From the NCBI GenBank assembly GCA_023426005.1, contig JAFABO010000200.1, positions 1-8,108 on the forward strand: 8,108 nucleotides of DNA, written 5' to 3'. This DNA is from Bacillota bacterium. Lineage in GTDB: Bacteria; Bacillota; Clostridia; Acetivibrionales; DSM-1351. This document shows positions 5,565-8,108 of this stretch, one piece after another (position 1 is the first letter of the stretch; each line of letters opens with the position of its first letter). The position numbers were made by a program, and so were the translations under genes. The notes beneath the pieces were generated by a model. That model had not been told where the DNA came from, searched no databases, and worked only from the letters and a program-made list of their open reading frames with translations.

Positions 5565-7799
5565 ATGGTTACAATGAAGGATGTTGCTGCTTTGGCAGGA
5601 GTATCACACGGCACTGTTTCAAATGTTTTGAACGGAGCCAAAGGGGTAAGTGTAGACAAGATAAAAAAGGTAGAAGACGCTATAAAAAAGTTAGGCTATA
5701 ATAGGAATGCTCTGGCAATAAACTTAAAGACCACTAAAGCGCAAAAAAATATATATGTCATTTTACCTAATATCAGCGATTTTGCAAATGAGGATATACT
5801 TAATGGTATACTCAGGGGTGCTGATAATAAGGGTTATTCAATCAGCATATTTACAAGTAATGAGCTTCCCTACAGAGAAAAGGATATTTTAAACCGCGCA
5901 CGGATGTTTAATGTAGACGGTATATTAATGATGACCTGCCAGCCGGATAACACAGATCTGATTAAAAGTATTCAGCGGGACAGGTTAAACGTGGTCTGCA
6001 TGCAGAGAGAGATTGCCGGCGGGAACTGCGGTTTTGTCGGAATAGATTTTAAAGACAGGATCATGGACAGCATAAGAGTGCAGCTGGATAAGGGTCTTGA
6101 CAAGATCGCCATGCTTACCGGCCCAAAGCGGTATTCATTTGATGCGGCATGTGTTGATGCATATTTCAACGCCTTGTTTAACGCCAATAAACAAATATGC
6201 AACCAGTATGTGATGGTAACCGACGGCGACAGAGAGAGTGCAATGCGGGTGGCTGTGAAACTTTTAAATTCCAGCCAGCGGCCGGATGTTATTTATGTAA
6301 GCGGAGAACTATTGGCGGAAGGGCTGAAAAAGGCGATAGAGCTTACATCAATGCCGGGCATAAAGAATCCCAAAGTAATAATTTTAAACAGCGGAAGGTG
6401 GACCCGGGTACAGCTTGAAAACGAGGAAAACATTGTTTTGCCCTTTGGTGAGGTTGGAGAAACTGCCGTTCAGTTACTGATAGATATTATTGAGAATAAC
6501 AGTGACAGGAAAAATGTTAAAATACAGATAAATGTACAAAAAGAAAACAAACTGCCTATGACCATTACCAGTTTTGAGAAAAAGAATCCCAAAAAGCTAA
6601 GGGTGCTGCTTCATAATGACCATGCGGGTAAAGCGGTGGATGCACTGAGCAATGATTTTAAAAAGAGAACCGGTTTGGATATGGAAATTGACTTATTAAG
6701 CTATAAATATATGCTGAAAGAAATCAAAGCAAGCAAGGAAACTGGGAAATATGATGTTTTCAGTATAGATGTACCATGGATAAAGGAGCTGATTGCCGAG
6801 GATTGTATAGAGGAGTTGAATGGATATATCCGTGATGAATGGAAACTGACCGACACTTTTCAGCATGATATATTTGACGAGTATTCAATGTACAATGGCA
6901 GAATACATGTCCTGCCATATAGCTTCACATCTCAGCTTCTGTTTTACAGAAAAGATCTGTTTGAAAAACTGAAAAACAAACGCCTCTATTATGACTGGTA
7001 CAAGGAAGAACTCAAGGTGCCCGGTACTTGGGAGGAATATAACAAGGTTGCGAGGTTTTTTACTAAAAAATTCAATCCGGATTCAGATACATTATATGGT
7101 ACAGCTCTCGGGGGAAGGCGCTTTATGGGAGCAACCAGTGAATTCTTACCGCGGGCGTGGGCGTTTGGCGGAGATGTTTTTGACAAGGACAATATAGTGA
7201 TACGCAGTGAAGCATGTATTAATGCATTAAAAAACTATATAGCTTGTTTTGATTATGCACATCCTGATTCAAGCAATAGATGGTGGGATGATGAAGCCAT
7301 AGATTTTTCTGAAGGCCATTCTGCCATGATGGTACAATACTCGGACCAGGCTACTATGCTGAGAGACTCCAACATATCCACCGTGGTAGGTAAGACTGGT
7401 TTTGATATGGTTCCGGGAGGAGTTTCCCTGTTCGGAGGCTGGTCAATAGGAATGAATAAAAATTCGAAAGTAAAAGATGAAGCCTTTGAATTCATAAAAT
7501 GGACAATTGCAGATGACATGTCCATGCCCAACGCCGTATTGGGCAGGATGATACCCTATAAAAGCATACGTGACAGTTACGAGTTAATGGCAATGTATCC
7601 CTGGCACAGAGATACATTTAAAACATTCACGTCCGTAAAAAAAAGAATAATACCCAGGAATATCAAAGGCGAATGTGTATCGGAACAAATATTTGAGGAG
7701 ATCGTTGGAACTGCCGTACATGATGCCATATTGAAAAAGTGTACACCTGAAAATGCAATAGACACAATACATGCAAGATTGACGGATGTGTTTAAGTAG
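5565..7799 (+). CDS. LacI-family regulator fused to a family-1 solute-binding-protein domain
   Basis: This 744-residue protein has three parts. Residues 1-57 are a LacI helix-turn-helix (MVTMKDVAALAGVSHGTVSN, then VLNG and LGYNRNALAINL). Residues about 60-340 are a LacI-type sugar-sensor fold ending GETAVQLLIDIIENN. Residues about 343-744 are a full-length SBP family-1 domain with LRVLLHNDHAGKAVDALSNDF, SFTSQLLFYRKDLFEKL, PGTWEEYNKVA and FGGWSIGMNKNS. No signal peptide or membrane segment is seen, so it should act in the cytoplasm, binding operators and sensing sugars. Usual LacI proteins are about 330-350 residues, so the SBP module is an added second sensor. In the first sensor, positions that normally contact effector look changed: Cys196 where Arg is usual, Gly247-Glu248 for Asn-Asp, and Asn275-Ser276 for the Asp of 'GfDd'. 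ATG 5565 gives the classic M-V-T start. GAAAGG (5545-5550) lies 14 bases upstream, too far for strong initiation. The reading frame is intact. Target genes and ligand are unknown. Confidence 0.95.
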   Translation: MVTMKDVAALAGVSHGTVSNVLNGAKGVSVDKIKKVEDAIKKLGYNRNALAINLKTTKAQKNIYVILPNISDFANEDILNGILRGADNKGYSISIFTSNELPYREKDILNRARMFNVDGILMMTCQPDNTDLIKSIQRDRLNVVCMQREIAGGNCGFVGIDFKDRIMDSIRVQLDKGLDKIAMLTGPKRYSFDAACVDAYFNALFNANKQICNQYVMVTDGDRESAMRVAVKLLNSSQRPDVIYVSGELLAEGLKKAIELTSMPGIKNPKVIILNSGRWTRVQLENEENIVLPFGEVGETAVQLLIDIIENNSDRKNVKIQINVQKENKLPMTITSFEKKNPKKLRVLLHNDHAGKAVDALSNDFKKRTGLDMEIDLLSYKYMLKEIKASKETGKYDVFSIDVPWIKELIAEDCIEELNGYIRDEWKLTDTFQHDIFDEYSMYNGRIHVLPYSFTSQLLFYRKDLFEKLKNKRLYYDWYKEELKVPGTWEEYNKVARFFTKKFNPDSDTLYGTALGGRRFMGATSEFLPRAWAFGGDVFDKDNIVIRSEACINALKNYIACFDYAHPDSSNRWWDDEAIDFSEGHSAMMVQYSDQATMLRDSNISTVVGKTGFDMVPGGVSLFGGWSIGMNKNSKVKDEAFEFIKWTIADDMSMPNAVLGRMIPYKSIRDSYELMAMYPWHRDTFKTFTSVKKRIIPRNIKGECVSEQIFEEIVGTAVHDAILKKCTPENAIDTIHARLTDVFK

Positions 7800-7800
7800 A

Positions 7801-7863
7801 GTTTGGTATTGGTGGGGTGCAGCCGGGAATGGCACACCCACCGGTTCTTAAGCTTTTCCAAAC
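7801..7863. terminator. Inverted repeat between convergent genes, possible bidirectional terminator
   Basis: GGTGGGGTGC (7811-7820) pairs with GCAC (7832-7835) and CCCACC (7837-7842), leaving one bulged A at 7836 and an 11-base loop. A second outer pairing, GTTTGG (7801-7806) with CCAAAC (7858-7863), brackets it. The structure fills most of the 88-base gap between the fusion gene and the opposing mannonate dehydratase gene, where a shared terminator is expected. T-runs are weak (only TTTT at 7854-7857 on the plus strand), so efficiency is uncertain. Confidence 0.48.
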
Positions 7864-7887
7864 CTGCCCGTAAGCACAGGCGTTAAA

Positions 7888-8108
7888 TCACAGCTCTTTT
7901 TTATCCGTTTTTACAAGGGTTTCCCATATACCTGTGAGATACATGGCTCCTAAGGCCCTGTCGTATAACCCGTAGCCCGGGCGGCCGGTTTCACCCCATA
8001 TCATCCTGCCGTGGTCAGGACGTACATAGCCTTGAAATTTATTCTTATAAAGCACTTTTACAATTTCAACTACGTCCAGTGAGCCGCAGGGCGAGTAGTG
8101 GGCACTTT
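7888..8108 (-). CDS. uxuA: Mannonate dehydratase, C-terminal part
   Basis: The minus strand from the window edge down to TGA (7890-7888) encodes 73 C-terminal residues; the gene starts beyond base 8108. The peptide contains SAHYSPCGSLDVVEIVKVLY, then GYVRPDHGRMIWGETGRPGY and GLYDRALGAMYLTGIWE. The R-P-D-H-G-R-M-I-W-G-E and R-P-G-Y-G-L-Y-D-R-A-L-G motifs are characteristic of UxuA. UxuA removes water from D-mannonate to give 2-keto-3-deoxygluconate in glucuronate breakdown, in the cytoplasm and with a divalent metal. It is transcribed toward the fusion regulator, so the two are not in one operon. It may belong to a uronic-acid locus continuing to the right. Confidence 0.92.
   Translation of the reverse strand, partial: SAHYSPCGSLDVVEIVKVLYKNKFQGYVRPDHGRMIWGETGRPGYGLYDRALGAMYLTGIWETLVKTDKKEL

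Noticed and set aside
6197..6418. 73-codon plus-strand frame inside the fusion gene
   Set aside because: It is out of frame within a well-supported coding region, has no ribosome binding site and shows no recognisable features.

Overview
The window looks like the chromosome of a low-GC, motile, sugar-using Gram-positive bacterium, most likely a clostridium (class Clostridia). This rests on the AT-rich sequence, strong AGGAGG-type ribosome binding sites, a ribose-type (CUT2) sugar importer, a large LacI-family regulator and a mannonate dehydratase gene. The genus cannot be fixed from the sequence alone.

Layout from left to right. Bases 1-127 hold the tail of a sugar-binding protein. A long stem-loop lies in the following gap (165-215). 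The ATPase (289-1815) and permease (1802-2797) of the same importer follow and overlap by 14 bases. A perfect 20-bp hairpin (2834-2882), similar in sequence to the first, follows the permease. Bases 3008-3444 are the decayed remnant of a SulP anion transporter: its first 11 codons are joined out of frame to the middle of the protein, and the C-terminal STAS domain is almost gone. A methyl-accepting chemotaxis protein (3654-5366) has its own structured leader and a terminator. After an AT-rich gap comes the most unusual gene (5565-7799). It encodes a 744-residue, apparently cytoplasmic fusion of a LacI DNA-binding domain, a LacI-type sugar-binding domain and a complete family-1 extracellular solute-binding-protein domain. 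It converges on the 3' end of a uxuA-like mannonate dehydratase gene on the minus strand (7888-8108).

How the parts may work together (inference). The importer brings in a monosaccharide or small sugar. The chemoreceptor may steer the cell toward nutrients, although nothing links it directly to this sugar. The fusion protein probably regulates sugar genes from inside the cell. In its LacI-type sensor the usual effector-contacting positions look substituted, while the appended solute-binding domain keeps its family features. The signal may therefore be read by the second domain. The nearby uxuA suggests a uronic-acid setting, but the fusion's target and ligand cannot be read from the sequence.
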